Assembly: GCA_019188255.1 (NCBI GenBank)
Contig: JAETXT010000005.1
Coordinates: 1,674,001 to 1,738,000, forward strand
Direction: 5' to 3'
Length of the DNA stretch: 64,000 bases
Source: Verticillium longisporum
Taxonomy: Eukaryota > Ascomycota > Sordariomycetes > Glomerellales > Plectosphaerellaceae
Part shown: positions 45,602-55,957 of the stretch, piece by piece
Layout of the letters: the number at the start of each line of letters is the position of its first letter
Position numbering within the stretch: the stretch's first letter is position 1
The notes under the pieces: model-generated
Database searches by the model: none
What the model saw: only the letters and a program-made list of their open reading frames with translations
Told to the model about the DNA's origin: nothing
Translations under genes and position numbers: made by a program

Positions 45602-46588
45602 ATGGTCTCTTCCAAGGTTGTCGCCCTTGTCGGCGCTTTCTTCGCCTCGTCCACCGTCGCTCAGGCCACCACCAGCAACGAGATGGGCGCCGCCGCCTTC
45701 CTGTGGCCCGCCGACAGGAAGTGGGTGGATGCCACTGACGAGACGGCCCCCTGCGGCGGTGCCCAGCTCGGCGAGCGCACTGCCTTCCCTCTGAGTGAGT
45801 GATTTTCTTTTCTCCGTCTGCCGTTTCTTCATCGACCGACTTGACGACGACTCTGTCATCATGTTCCCTCTTTCACAACACACGCTGACAGTGACCACGT
45901 AGCCAACGGCAGGCTCGCCCTCGTCACCCAGGACAACACTCGTGCTGTCCACGTTGGTGTTTCGTACAGCAACAGTTAGTCCAGCCCTACAGGCCCACTC
46001 ATGGGACGACACGACTGACGCAAGCCGGCGATAGACCCCACGTCGGCTTCCGACTTTGAGACGTTCTACGGCCCCGACCAGGTCGGCGCCCTGGACCTCG
46101 GCCACACGTGCATCACGGTGCCGGACCACCCCGCCAGCGTCACGGCCGGCAGCAACGCCACGTACCGCATCCTCTACGTCGCCAACTTTGAGGAGAACGA
46201 GGCCGACCGCACGACGCACTACGCCTGCGCCGACGTCGAGTTTGTCGAATTTGCCGCCTTTGACGAGGAGATCCCCTGCTTCAACTCGACCATCTCCGAC
46301 CCCGAGGTCAAGGAGGACGGCTCGGTCAGCGTCACGACGACCGACGAGAACGGCAAGACGCCCCACACCGTCGAGGACTTCACCGCCTCCGAGGACAAGG
46401 GCTTGTCCGGCCTCGCCGGCGGAGAGATTGCCGGCGTCGTCGTCGGCGTCGTTGCCGGTCTCGGTCTGCTCGCTGCTCTTGCCTTCTTCCTCGTCCGCCG
46501 CAAGAACCAGAAGAAGCAGGCCACCGAGCCCATGCGCGAGGTTGACGTTGAGAAGGTCCACTCTGACACTCTCTCTACTCGCTCTTAA
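45602..46588 (+). CDS. BIM1-like (copper acquisition factor-like, X325-type) type I membrane protein
   Basis: Exons 45602-45794, 45903-45974 and 46035-46588 give 272 aa; phase 1 junctions restore PLTNGRLAL and YSNNPTS. Signal peptide of about 20 residues (cleavage near VAQA). The ectodomain has family words MGAAAFLWPADRKW, APCGG, LVTQDN, LDLGHTC and ATYRILYVANFEE. A single transmembrane helix follows (GGEIAGVVVGVVAGLGLLAALAFFLV, residues about 215-240), with a basic stop-transfer RRKNQKK and a short cytosolic tail. Some BIM1-like proteins bind copper through an N-terminal His. Here no His follows the predicted cleavage site, so copper binding is doubtful. The membrane anchor replaces the GPI anchor common in the family. 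Confidence 0.78.
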
Positions 46589-47379
46589 GCGTGTGATGCC
46601 CCTGCCTTGCCTTGCCTGTGAGGTTCTTCGCTCGCATCACTGACGAGTCCGGGACGGTCGTCTTCGGAAGACGTTCTTGGCGAGAAAAAGAAGCCAGGAG
46701 GGTCGACCGCGGAAGCTACCCTGGCGAGACGGTGAGACAACATGGTGGCGGACTGACTGTATGGTACACTTGAAACGGGATGAATTTCCATGGATGGCAG
46801 CGATGTTTGCATGATTTACCCTTGAGACACGATGGATGAGATACGGTCAACGAGTAGTTAGAAGTCGTCTCAATTGAAATGCGACGCGGTCCTGGGTCGC
46901 CGTCGTATGGCCCTTTATACTTGCGAGAGAAAGAGAGAGATAAGTGAAGAGCGAGATGAAGTTGATACAAGGTTGTCATGCTGTGATGGCTCTGATGGAA
47001 TGACGCGTCGGTTCGGATGCCGCTATCCGGACAGATGGCCTTGTGGGGATGATGCGTCTGGGGATTTGTATGCGGCTACTGGTGGACAAAGGCGATCATC
47101 GTTGTCCCGCTTTTCAAGGCTGCAGCAGCTCCAGGCACCGACCACCTGTGGAGTGCCTGCCCCAAATGCGTCCACCTTCGAAAGACCAACATTATAACAA
47201 CCGAGCCTGGTTTTTGGTCTCTGCATCACTTCTCTCATAATGCACCTAGGTGTAGACTGATGAAACAGCTTGTGGCGCTTCTTTTGCTGTTCTCTCCGAC
47301 TCCGACACGTAGGTTCAGCTTCGTCCTCTCAGCAACCTCGCGCGCTGAGACACTGCTGCAGCATCCCTCGCCTGCCGTG
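46589..47379. other. Intergenic between BIM1-like and LIG4
   Basis: No gene recognised. The LIG4 frame is open back to an ATG at 47260, but that extension looks like leader sequence. Confidence 0.5.
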
Positions 47380-50300
47380 ATGAGCCACCGACAAGGACGG
47401 CCGTCGCCCAGCGCGGCCGCCATCGAAGAAGATGAACGCCAGTACGCGGTCGGTGGCATGACCTTGCAAGAGGTCAACGAGAAGTGCGACCCTCGCCTCT
47501 GCGACTTGTCTCGCTGCAATCACTGACCGAGCCCGCAGCTACCCTGGTCGCCCGAGGAATCACTCCGAGACATTCCTCTTCTCGGAGCTCTTCAAGAGCC
47601 TCTTCAACCCTCTGATGGAGAACAAGAAGCAGCCTCCAGGCTCTGGGCCGCCCCGCGCCAAACTAGGGCCCCATGGCCCTTCCAAGCCGTCGCCGAGCGA
47701 GCAGCGCCGCCACATTATCGACCGGTTCATCTCGCGATGGCGAAAGGATGTTGGCAACGACTTTTACCCGGCCATGCGATTGATCCTGCCCGACAAGGAC
47801 CGCGACAGGGGCGTCTATGGCCTCAAGGAGAACGCCATTGGCAAGCTCCTCGTCAAGCTCATGAAGATTGACAAGAACTCCGAGGACGGCTACAACCTCC
47901 TGCACTGGAAGCTGCCCGGCCAGACCACGGCGTCACGAATGGCCGGCGACTTTGCGGGTCGAGCCTTTGAGGTCTTGTCGAAGCGTCCCATGCGCATCGA
48001 AGTGGGTGACATGACGATTGCCGACGTCAATGAGCTGCTCGACAAGCTGGCCGGGTCCTCGGGAGAGTTAGAGAACCTCGAGGTGTTTGAGACGTTCTAC
48101 GAGCGCATGAACGCCGAAGAGCTCATGTGGCTGATCCGCATCATCCTGAAGCAGATGAAGGTTGGCGCCACGGAAAAGACGTTGCTTCACCTCTGGCACC
48201 CCGACGCTGAGACTTTGTTCAACGTTTCGTCCAGCTTGCGGCGCGTGTGCTGGGAATTGTTCGACCCGCAGTACCGACTGGAGCAGGAGAACACGGGCGT
48301 CACCCTCATGCAATGCTTCCAGCCACAATTGGCGCAATTTCAGATGCCGGCATCGTTCCAGAAGATGGTCGACTACCTGCGGCCCACCGAGGAGGATCCC
48401 GAGTACTGGATCGAGGAGAAGCTCGACGGTGAACGGATGCAGATGCACATGATGGAGGACGCCTCAGTACCGGGCGGCAAGCGCTTCTGCTTTTGGTCGC
48501 GCAAGGCGAAAGACTACACTTATCTCTACGGCGAGGGCCTCAAGGACGATCGCGGCGCGCTGACACGACACCTCGGCAAGGCCTTTGCCGCTGGCGTGCG
48601 AAACATCATCTTAGACGGCGAGATGATCACCTGGGACCCAGAAACCGACAAGATCATGCAGTTTGGCACCTTGAAAACGGCGGCGCTGGCCGAACAGAAG
48701 AATCCCTACAACAACACTGGCCCCCGCCCGCTCTTCCGCGTCTTTGACATCTTGTACCTGAATGACCAGCCGTTGACGCGGTACACCCTCCGCGATCGCT
48801 ACAATGCACTGAGCAAAGCTGTTATCGGTGCACACAGGAGGATAGAGGTACATGAGCACGAGGCCGCGACATCAGCGGACGCCATCGAGCCACTCCTTCG
48901 CAAAGTCGTCGCCGAGGCCTCGGAAGGCTTGGTCCTCAAGAACCCGCGCTCCATGTACCGCCTCAACAGCCGGAACGACGATTGGCTCAAGGTGAAGCCC
49001 GAGTACATGACGGAGTTTGGCGAATCCCTCGACTGTGTCGTGATTGGCGGCTACTACGGCTCGGGGAAGCGAGGCGGCATTCTCTCCACGTACTTGTGCG
49101 GCCTGCGCGTTAGCGAGAATCACATCAAAGCTGGAGCCAACCCCGAGAAGTGCTTCAGTCTTTTCAAGGTTGGCGGCGGCTTCAGCGTGGAGGACTATGC
49201 CGAGATCCGTCATCACACTGACGGCAAGTGGAAGGACTGGGATCCCAAGAAGCCGCCGAACGAGTACATTGAATTAGCGCACGGTTTTGCCGAGAAACCA
49301 GATGTCTGGATCAGGCCAAAGGACTCATTTGTACTCGAAGCAAAGGCCTCCAGCGTCGGACCAACCGATCAATTTGCCCTGGGCTTCACGCTGCGATTCC
49401 CCAGGTTCCGCAAGCTCCGAAAAGACAAGAGCTGGGATCAGGGCCTCAGCGTGCAGGAATTCCAGGACCTGCGTCGCCGTGTCGAAGAGGAGGCTCAGGA
49501 GAAGACAATGAGCGTGGAGAACACGAAGCGCAGAGCCGTCAAGCGCGTCAAGAAGGAACTCGTCATTGCCGGCACCGACAGCGCACCTGTTCAGTTTGAG
49601 GGCGAGAAGTCAAAGGTCTTCGAAGGGCTGGAATTCTGCGTCCTGTCCGAATCCCTCAAGCCATTCAAGAAGACCAAGACACAACTGGAGACGATGATCA
49701 AAGCAAACGGCGGTCGCATCACGCAGCGACACGCCGCGCGGTCAGACCTGATCCTGATTGCGGACAAGCGGGTCGTCAGCGTCGCCAGTCTCATCAAGAA
49801 GGGCGACGTGGACATCATCCGACCAAATTGGGTTCAGGATTGTCTCGCACAAGAAACCGACGACGGTCTTCTGCCGTACGAAGAACGCCATTTGTTCCAC
49901 GCAACAGAGGGCTTGCGAGAGATTGCTAGGCAGAACACGGACGAGTTTGGTGACAGCTACTTCCGGATTGTAGACGTGGAAGAGCTGCGGCAGATTCTGG
50001 TCGACATGCCCCCGCACGAGGAGAGTGAAGAGCGCGACGAGGGCGCGGCGGAGTTCGCACGCCAGCTCAAGGAGAGGGGGAACGACTTGGGCGAACGGGA
50101 TAGTGCCATCTTTGGCCGTTGTGTCGTTCACCTCCATGTTCTACCCGGCGGCGAGCTCGACGCGTTTCGCTTGCGAAACTACATTGCCTTCGGCGGTGGG
50201 CAGGTTACCGATGGTTTGCCCGCTGACTCATCCACGCACATTGTGCTCGTCGGAGGGCAAGATGCAGAGAAACAGGATGCGGCCATTTCGGTGCGCAAGG

Positions 50301-50404
50301 ATATCGGCAAACGGCAGAAGATACCCCGCGTTGTCGCTTCACGATGGGTAGAGGATTCGTGGAAGGAGAGGACGATGCTCGACGAGGAGCGATTTGGGGT
50401 ATAA
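47380..50404 (+). CDS. LIG4: DNA ligase IV (ATP-dependent, non-homologous end joining)
   Basis: Seals double-strand breaks in end joining with its XRCC4/Lif1 partner. Exons 47380-47483 and 47539-50404 (55-bp intron, GTGCGA donor, CTGAC branch, CGCAG acceptor) give 989 aa, normal for the family. Order: N-terminal helical DNA-binding domain (NHSETFLFSELFKSLFNPL near residue 45), then the nucleotidyltransferase domain with adenylated lysine in EEKLDGERMQ (Lys about 329), motif III-like ILDGEMITWD, motif IV SEGLVLKNPRSMY and motif V WLKVKPEYM. Two BRCT domains follow, about residues 715-810 (FEGLEFCVLS) and 885-985 (FGRCVVHLHVLPG). The start at MSHRQGRPS is preferred over the upstream 47260 ATG, whose extra 40 residues are unlike ligase. 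Convergent with FUR1. Confidence 0.95.
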
Positions 50405-50665
50405 TGTTCACAGCCATGAGTAAGACCCTTTACCGGGTAGCCCGGCTTTTACGCACATCACGATTATCAGTTTTCTACTTGTATCGAGACACAAGTCTGG
50501 GCATGTGAACGGTAGTTTTATGTCCCGAAGTCTTTTTTTACCCATGATACGATGATGCAGCAAAATCCCCGTGTATGGCGCCCACAAAAGCATACCCCTT
50601 CATCTCACCCAATAACCGTCCGCCGAGCTACGCACTCGGAAAAGAAGACTGATACTATCAAGCGC

Positions 50666-51511
50666 TTATTTTCCAATGGTCAAGAAAAGCCTGTCGCCCA
50701 CATCGCCCAGACCAGGCTTCAACATGCCCTCGGCGGTAATCTCGGCATCGACGCCCGCGACCCAAATGTCCGTGGCCTCGGGCCACTCGCTCGCGGCGCG
50801 CCAGACGCCGTCGGCAGCGCCAATGACGGACAGGACGACGATGCGGCGCGCGCCCCAGTCGCGCAGCGTGTTGATGGCGGCGGCGCAGGTGCCGCCGGTG
50901 GCGATGACGGGGTCGAGGATGATAGCGAGGCTCGAGGCGTTGGCGGCGCCGCCGCTGGCCTCAGCCTCGAGGGTAGAGGCGGCGGTGGAGACGGACGCAA
51001 AGGCGGCGGCCGAGGTCGAGGCGGCGGTGAGGGTCGGGTCGGGGATGTGGTGGGGCAGGTTGTTGTAGTACTCTACGGGCTCGAGGGTCGAGGGCTCGCG
51101 GTAGAGGCCGAGGTGGTGAACGGGCACCGGGTCGGGGAGGATGGTCTGGAGAGCGTCGACCATGGCGAGGCCTGAGCGGAGGATTGGCACGAGGCAGATG
51201 GTGCGGGGGTTGAGAACTGTTGTGGTGTATGTGAAACCAAGGGGGGTTTGGTCCTGGAGACGGAGGTTAGTGGGACACTTAATGGGACACGGAAGCCATG
51301 GAATCGATGGCGCTCTACTCACCTCAGGGCCTTTGGCTGGTGATGTTGAGGCTGCGAGGGCTTCGCAGCCGAGGATCAGGGCAATGTCGTTGACGATGGT
51401 CTTGACATCCTTGGCTGGTGTTGACTTGGATCGTAATTGGGAGAGCTTCGCCTGAAGGCAGGGGTGAGAGGAGACGTGAACGTTGGGTGGAAGCTCAGGT
51501 GAAGATGCCAT
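50666..51511 (-). CDS. FUR1: Uracil phosphoribosyltransferase
   Basis: Pyrimidine salvage: uracil plus PRPP gives UMP. Exons 51511-51323 and 51253-50666 give 258 aa. The intron 51322-51254 (GTGAGT donor, CACTAAC branch, CTCCAG acceptor) is a multiple of three and open, so it could be read through in error. Family signs: ICLVPILRSGLAMVDAL, HHLGLYREPSTLEPVEYYNNLP, the PRPP loop ILDPVIATGGTCAAAI, and a C-terminal GLGDVGDRLF that closes over uracil. A 30-residue Ala/Ser/Thr-rich insert (about residues 158-190) between the YYNNLP segment and the PRPP loop is longer than in yeast Fur1. Convergent with LIG4, divergent from the fluoride exporter. Confidence 0.94.
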   Translation of the reverse strand: MASSPELPPNVHVSSHPCLQAKLSQLRSKSTPAKDVKTIVNDIALILGCEALAASTSPAKGPEVSRAPSIPWLPCPIKCPTNLRLQDQTPLGFTYTTTVLNPRTICLVPILRSGLAMVDALQTILPDPVPVHHLGLYREPSTLEPVEYYNNLPHHIPDPTLTAASTSAAAFASVSTAASTLEAEASGGAANASSLAIILDPVIATGGTCAAAINTLRDWGARRIVVLSVIGAADGVWRAASEWPEATDIWVAGVDAEITAEGMLKPGLGDVGDRLFLTIGK

Positions 51512-52000
51512 ATTGAATTGTCGCGGTTGGAACAATGAATGAACGAGGAGTGAAGAAGAAGAAGAGAGGAGAGTAAATCGACAGAAACGTGTCGTGTTCC
51601 CCAGCGTGATGCCTAAAGGTAAGGTAAGGCGGTCCAGGTACCTGACGAGGTCATCGGTCAGGTCCCTTATCCATCGGGCCCCTCCCCGGGACTGCGGGGC
51701 AGGAGATAAAGCGGTCAGATAAGGGAGCTTGGGCCCCTGTGGAGGTGGCCGATGATCCACTGATAAGTCGGTCAGCTGCCAGTGTGTGGGGTGCAGGGGT
51801 GCTCGGCAGTTTCCCCTACACCGATGACTTTCGGTGGACATCGGTCAACCGGAACGCGCTTGCCGTGCTACGCGTAGCGGGCAAATGTGACTCCCTCGAT
51901 CAGTTGGAACAGAGGCTTTTTCAATCTCTGCTGCCGTCGTACAACAATGTAGATTCATGCGCAATGATCATATTGTACGCTTTTCCCTTGGTTCACGATC
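51512..52000. other. Shared divergent promoter of FUR1 and FEX
   Basis: No gene recognised. GGTAAGGTAAGG and GGTACCTGA words lie at 51616-51645. Confidence 0.5.
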
Positions 52001-53143
52001 ATGAGCACGCCCGCCAATGTCGCGCCAAGCCAACCACGTCGATACGATGACCATCAAGAACGCGTTTCTCGCTGGACGACACAGCTCGAAACGCACTCGT
52101 ATCTTGTCTTTTTTGCGATATGGGGTACGCTCTCTAGACTTGGTTTACAGGCCTTGACTCATTACCCTGGAGCTCCCGTCTCATTTGGTGTACTGTGGGC
52201 GAACGTTGGTGGCAGCTTCATCTTTGGCTTTCTGGCTGAGGACACGAAGTTGTTCTACTCGCCTGTGGATGCTCCAGTTGACGAGCATGAGATGCCCTCA
52301 CACGAATCATACGCAGCTCCCAAGCCGAAGCTCGCGTCAATGTCTGCTTCTGCCAAAAAGGTGCACATGGCGAGGAAGAAGGCCATTCCGCTCTACGTCG
52401 GTCTTACCACCGGCTTCTGCGGTTCATTCACCTCCTTTTCATCCTTCATTCGCGACATGTTCCTGGCTACCTCGAACGACCTCCCGTCTCCAGATCTGTC
52501 TACACCCCTGTCAAGGCATGGTGGCTACTCATTCATGGCGCTTCTCGCGGTCCTCATCACCACAGTAGGCCTCTCGCTGTCTGCTCTCATCGTAGGGAAC
52601 CATGCAGCCAACGCCTTTCATTCCTTTACGCCGTCACCTTCTCCCGGACTCATACGAAGATATTTCAATCCGCTCAGCGTACTTCTAGGCTGGGGCTCGT
52701 GGCTCGGTGCCATTCTGCTGACTGTCTTCCCTCCACACAAGCATTGGCGCGGCCAAGCCCTCTTCGCCGTCGTCTTTGCGCCTCTTGGATGCATTCTGCG
52801 CTACCATCTCTCCCTGCTCCTCAACCCTCGCAATCCAGTCTTCCCCATCGGCACATTCTCAGCCAACATTTTGGGCACGGTGATCCTGGGCATGGGTTGG
52901 GATTTATTACATGTGCCTCTTGGGGACCTCGTCGGATGCCAGGTCCTTCTTGGCATTGATGATGGATTCTGCGGATGCTTGACGACCGTGTCGACGTGGG
53001 TGGCCGAGTTGGCTTCCCTGAGGAGGAGGCACGCCTACATCTACGGGTTGGTGAGCGTCGTGTCGGCTTTTGCACTGATGGTGGCCATCATGGGTGGGAT
53101 GCGGTGGAGTATTGGGTTCCAACCTCCGATGTGCAACAACTGA
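52001..53143 (+). CDS. FEX1: Fluoride export protein (FEX/CrcB, two-domain)
   Basis: Plasma membrane fluoride channel/exporter that protects against fluoride toxicity. Intronless, 380 aa, the eukaryotic tandem-repeat form. The first CrcB-like repeat has ANVGGSFIFGFL and GLTTGFCGSFTSFSSF; the second has FSANILGTVILG and GIDDGFCGCLTTVSTW. About nine hydrophobic helices are visible. The linker between repeats crosses the membrane so that the two halves are antiparallel, as in yeast Fex1. The conserved Asn and Phe/Ser/Thr residues of both pores are present. A hydrophilic loop with acidic and lysine stretches (about residues 85-130) is usual in fungi. Confidence 0.94.
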   Translation: MSTPANVAPSQPRRYDDHQERVSRWTTQLETHSYLVFFAIWGTLSRLGLQALTHYPGAPVSFGVLWANVGGSFIFGFLAEDTKLFYSPVDAPVDEHEMPSHESYAAPKPKLASMSASAKKVHMARKKAIPLYVGLTTGFCGSFTSFSSFIRDMFLATSNDLPSPDLSTPLSRHGGYSFMALLAVLITTVGLSLSALIVGNHAANAFHSFTPSPSPGLIRRYFNPLSVLLGWGSWLGAILLTVFPPHKHWRGQALFAVVFAPLGCILRYHLSLLLNPRNPVFPIGTFSANILGTVILGMGWDLLHVPLGDLVGCQVLLGIDDGFCGCLTTVSTWVAELASLRRRHAYIYGLVSVVSAFALMVAIMGGMRWSIGFQPPMCNN

Positions 53144-53637
53144 GGTAGAGGTGGGCGAAGCCTCGCGTATTCGAAAACCCTACGACGGAAAATCACTATG
53201 GACTGGCCATGCAGAATACCGCCTCCATCACCACGTTTCGGCTCGTTACAGGCGGGTGAGCTCCTGACAGCGGATTTGCCGTCGAATAACGAGTACAGCT
53301 TATCAGCTCCATGCTGCTGCCAAAACCCCCGGACATGCGGTTGGGAAAGATCCCGTATTGACAGGCAGCCCGGGGAGGTTCACAGGAGGTCAAGCAATCC
53401 AGCCGCAACAGCCGGACCACGAGCGGCCCGGAGTCATGAGCAGCAAATTTCCCACATGCGCTCACATTGGATTTGAGTAAGGGATCTCGAAACATGCGGC
53501 ATCTCAACACATTTCGAATCGATCCGTATCAGCAAAACGAAACATCGGACTTAATTGACTATACCCATCAGAAAGAGTGAAGACAGACAAAAGTCTCAGG
53601 GCTCCTGCGAGGCCGCATAAAACCAGAAAATTCGCAC
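53144..53637. other. Intergenic, convergent 3' regions of FEX and the DUF4360 gene
   Basis: Nothing recognised in about 500 bp. Confidence 0.5.
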
Positions 53638-54310
53638 CTAGCACTTGTACCATTCAATGTGCACCTGCTGCTGCAACGACACGGTCGCGTCGTCATTCGT
53701 AATCATGCCAAACGCCTCGGGCTTCTCACTGTTGAGCGCGATGCGGTTGTTGACGTTGAGCGTGGCCTGCGACCCCCCGCACGTGGACCGCACGACGTCG
53801 CCGGCGGGTACAATATCCTGCTTGGTGTAGACCTGGCCGGCGGCCCAGGGCCCGCCGCCGCGGATACTCGTCTGCGTTGTCGACGTCTTGGCGGCGTCGG
53901 CGCTGAAGTAGTAGGTCGAGAAGAAGTTGCCCGTGACGCCCGGGTCGAGGAGGGCGAAGCCGTGGTAAACGCTGTCCACGACGGCGAAGCTGAAGCCGGC
54001 GGGGTACTGCAGGTTGAGGTGGAGCTGGCAGTTCTTGGAGCGCTCGGTGTAGGAGGTACCGGGGCCTATGTAGGTCTGGAACTGATCGAACCCAAAGGTG
54101 ATGACCTGGACCATGTGAGTAGGTGTTCCCTTCTGGGGATTTGACATAACGGGGACTTGCGGTCTTGTCGCCCGACACTACGGACGTTACGGTTCCCTGC
54201 GGGCAGCCGTTGCCAGAATGAGACGCCTTGCTGATGGTGATCTTAGCCTTGTCCAGGGCCTCAGTGACGAGGGCCAAGGTGGGGAGGTAGAAGAGGGTAG
54301 AGACGCGCAT
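53638..54310 (-). CDS. Secreted DUF4360 protein with a GC-AG intron
   Basis: Exons 54310-54161 and 54105-53638 give 205 aa. The protein has a signal peptide (MRVSTLFYLPTLALVTEA), then GNGCPQGTVTSVVSGDKT. After the intron come VITFGFDQFQTYIGPGTS, KNCQLHLNLQYPAGFSFAVV and FFSTYYFSADA, all typical of fungal DUF4360, a small secreted family of unknown function. Only a GCAAGT donor (54160) with CCAG acceptor (54106) joins DKT to VITFG in frame, so this is a non-canonical GC-AG intron. Four cysteines suggest disulfides. Confidence 0.85.
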
Positions 54311-55285
54311 GGCGAAGGTGTAATCAGGGGTATCAAGAGAGGCGCTTTCGGTTAGATCTGAGAACCTGATGAAGGGGGCTGTCCCTCTTTACGAATGTGG
54401 AGAGCGATCGACATGACCAGGGATTTTATACCCGGGAGACCCTTACTATCGGGAGAAGCATGCGTATACGACGTCCCTGAAAGGCAGGTTCGTGGTGTGA
54501 TGAAGCGCTGTACAGATTGGGACGTGCCTTTGGAGCTGGGAATCGCGTTAGACAGACCTCGAAAAAGCGGGCGCCAAAGAATGGATGTTGAAGGTATCAC
54601 TGGCAAAAACACTCGTCCATTGATACGGCGGATGTAGTGCTGGCCAAGACGTGCAAAGTGCCAGCTGGAAGGAGCTTCTGTATGTATTCATCCAAATGAG
54701 CCGCGATACAACGCTGATGTACCACTCGCCTAGGTGGAACCATTCGCAGTGCTGGAACCAGCGGTTGGCGACGGGCAAATAGGCAAAACCCCATCTGGAG
54801 AGGAATTTCAAATGAGGGGGCATATGAGAATGGTCGGTGGGCTTGCATTTGACCCAAGGAACACAGTCAAATTTCGAATTAATCATGCCGAAATGGGCTC
54901 GCGCGGGGGCACTGGGGATGCTGTGCTGAATGCTACATTGAAGTTGCGCTGGTATCACATGCACAAAGGGTAACAGACATGGTACAAGTAGTCGTGATGC
55001 AGGGTCTGAACGGGACCCTTCTGATCCAGAAAGGAACGACAGCGGAATCTTTTTGTTCCTAAAGTCGCGAGGCCCAGAGTAATCGAGGAGGAGCAAAAGA
55101 CCAATGGTAGACATGACCCAAGTAGCAGACAGAAAGCTGGGTAGAGATGTCCTCAACAATGCCAGTACAGTCGCATGGGCAATCAGTACCTTCGACAACC
55201 AAATGAGGAAAAAAAAGACACTTCTCCCAATTTCCTACTCTACATGATAGTTTTTTCAGCGAACAGCTTTAGGTAAGAATGTGCT
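54311..55285. other. Intergenic, DUF4360 promoter
   Basis: A 216-codon frame on the minus strand (54548-55198) exists but shows no family features. A TTTTATACC word near 54423 may be a core promoter element of the DUF4360 gene. Confidence 0.4.
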
Positions 55286-55957
55286 TCATAATGGCTTGTG
55301 ATCAGCCAGGAGCGTGACGTATTCGTCGATTCTACGCCGTCTCGTCTCTGGCCTCCTCGTAGTTTCGATGCGCCAGAGAAATGGATACCGCTGCGTTTTG
55401 TTCAGTGCCTCAAAGAACGATTTTGCTGAACTGTTCTTGAGCAGCGCCGCTTGGAAGTCCGCTGGCACCTGTATGTTGCTCGCCCCGGCGTAGGCACGCT
55501 CCCACCGCCCATCTGCCTTTGCGGCGTCGATCTCAGCCTGCCCCGACGCCCGCATTCGGCCCTCCTGGATGAGGACGGCCACCTTATCGACGTTACGCTT
55601 GGACCACATGCTGTTCTTTCGCCGCGGGGTGAAGCGCTGGAGGAAGTGCTCAGCGTCGTGGGTCTTGCGCTGGCCGTCGATCCAGCCGTAACACAAGGCG
55701 GCGTCGAGAGCCTGATCATACGTGACGGTCGGTTTGGAAGCCGCCTTCTTGGCAATCTGCAGCCAGACGCCAGCGAGGTCCTGGGAGTTCGCCACGAGCC
55801 ATGTTTCCCACGCGACGGCGGTATCGAAGAGGCGAATAGGTGGAGACTGAGGCGCTGCGGCGATTTTGGCCGCGCGTGGGCCCGGGGTGCCCTTCTTCGT
55901 GACGGGCTCCGTCAGCTTAGACAGGGCGGCGGTCGTGGATCGCGTTCGTCGAGACAT
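55286..55957 (-). CDS. YdeI/OmpD-associated family protein
   Basis: Intronless, 223 aa. After a basic, Ser/Thr-rich N-terminus (about 40 residues) it shows the YdeI-type core: FDTAVAWETWLVANS, GVWLQIAKKAAS, TYDQALDAALCYGWIDGQ, FTPRRKNSMWSKRNVDKV. The C-terminal part (VPADFQAALLKNSSAKSFFEAL, then YPFLWRIETTRRPETRRRRI) is the usual repeat-like end. The family is mainly bacterial, with many fungal members; biochemical function is not established. Confidence 0.88.
   Translation of the reverse strand: MSRRTRSTTAALSKLTEPVTKKGTPGPRAAKIAAAPQSPPIRLFDTAVAWETWLVANSQDLAGVWLQIAKKAASKPTVTYDQALDAALCYGWIDGQRKTHDAEHFLQRFTPRRKNSMWSKRNVDKVAVLIQEGRMRASGQAEIDAAKADGRWERAYAGASNIQVPADFQAALLKNSSAKSFFEALNKTQRYPFLWRIETTRRPETRRRRIDEYVTLLADHKPL

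Noticed and set aside
45551..46561. 336-codon frame antisense to the BIM1-like gene
   Set aside because: The plus strand has a spliced gene with signal peptide, family motifs and transmembrane helix; the antisense frame crosses its introns.
47260..47379. Upstream ATG that would extend DNA ligase IV by 40 residues
   Set aside because: The extension is hydrophobic/Ser-rich and unlike ligase IV N-termini; MSHRQGRPS at 47380 gives the usual length.
54548..55198. 216-codon frame on the minus strand with a hydrophobic start
   Set aside because: After the first 40 residues the sequence has no protein-like pattern and no recognised motif; it lies in the promoter of the DUF4360 gene.
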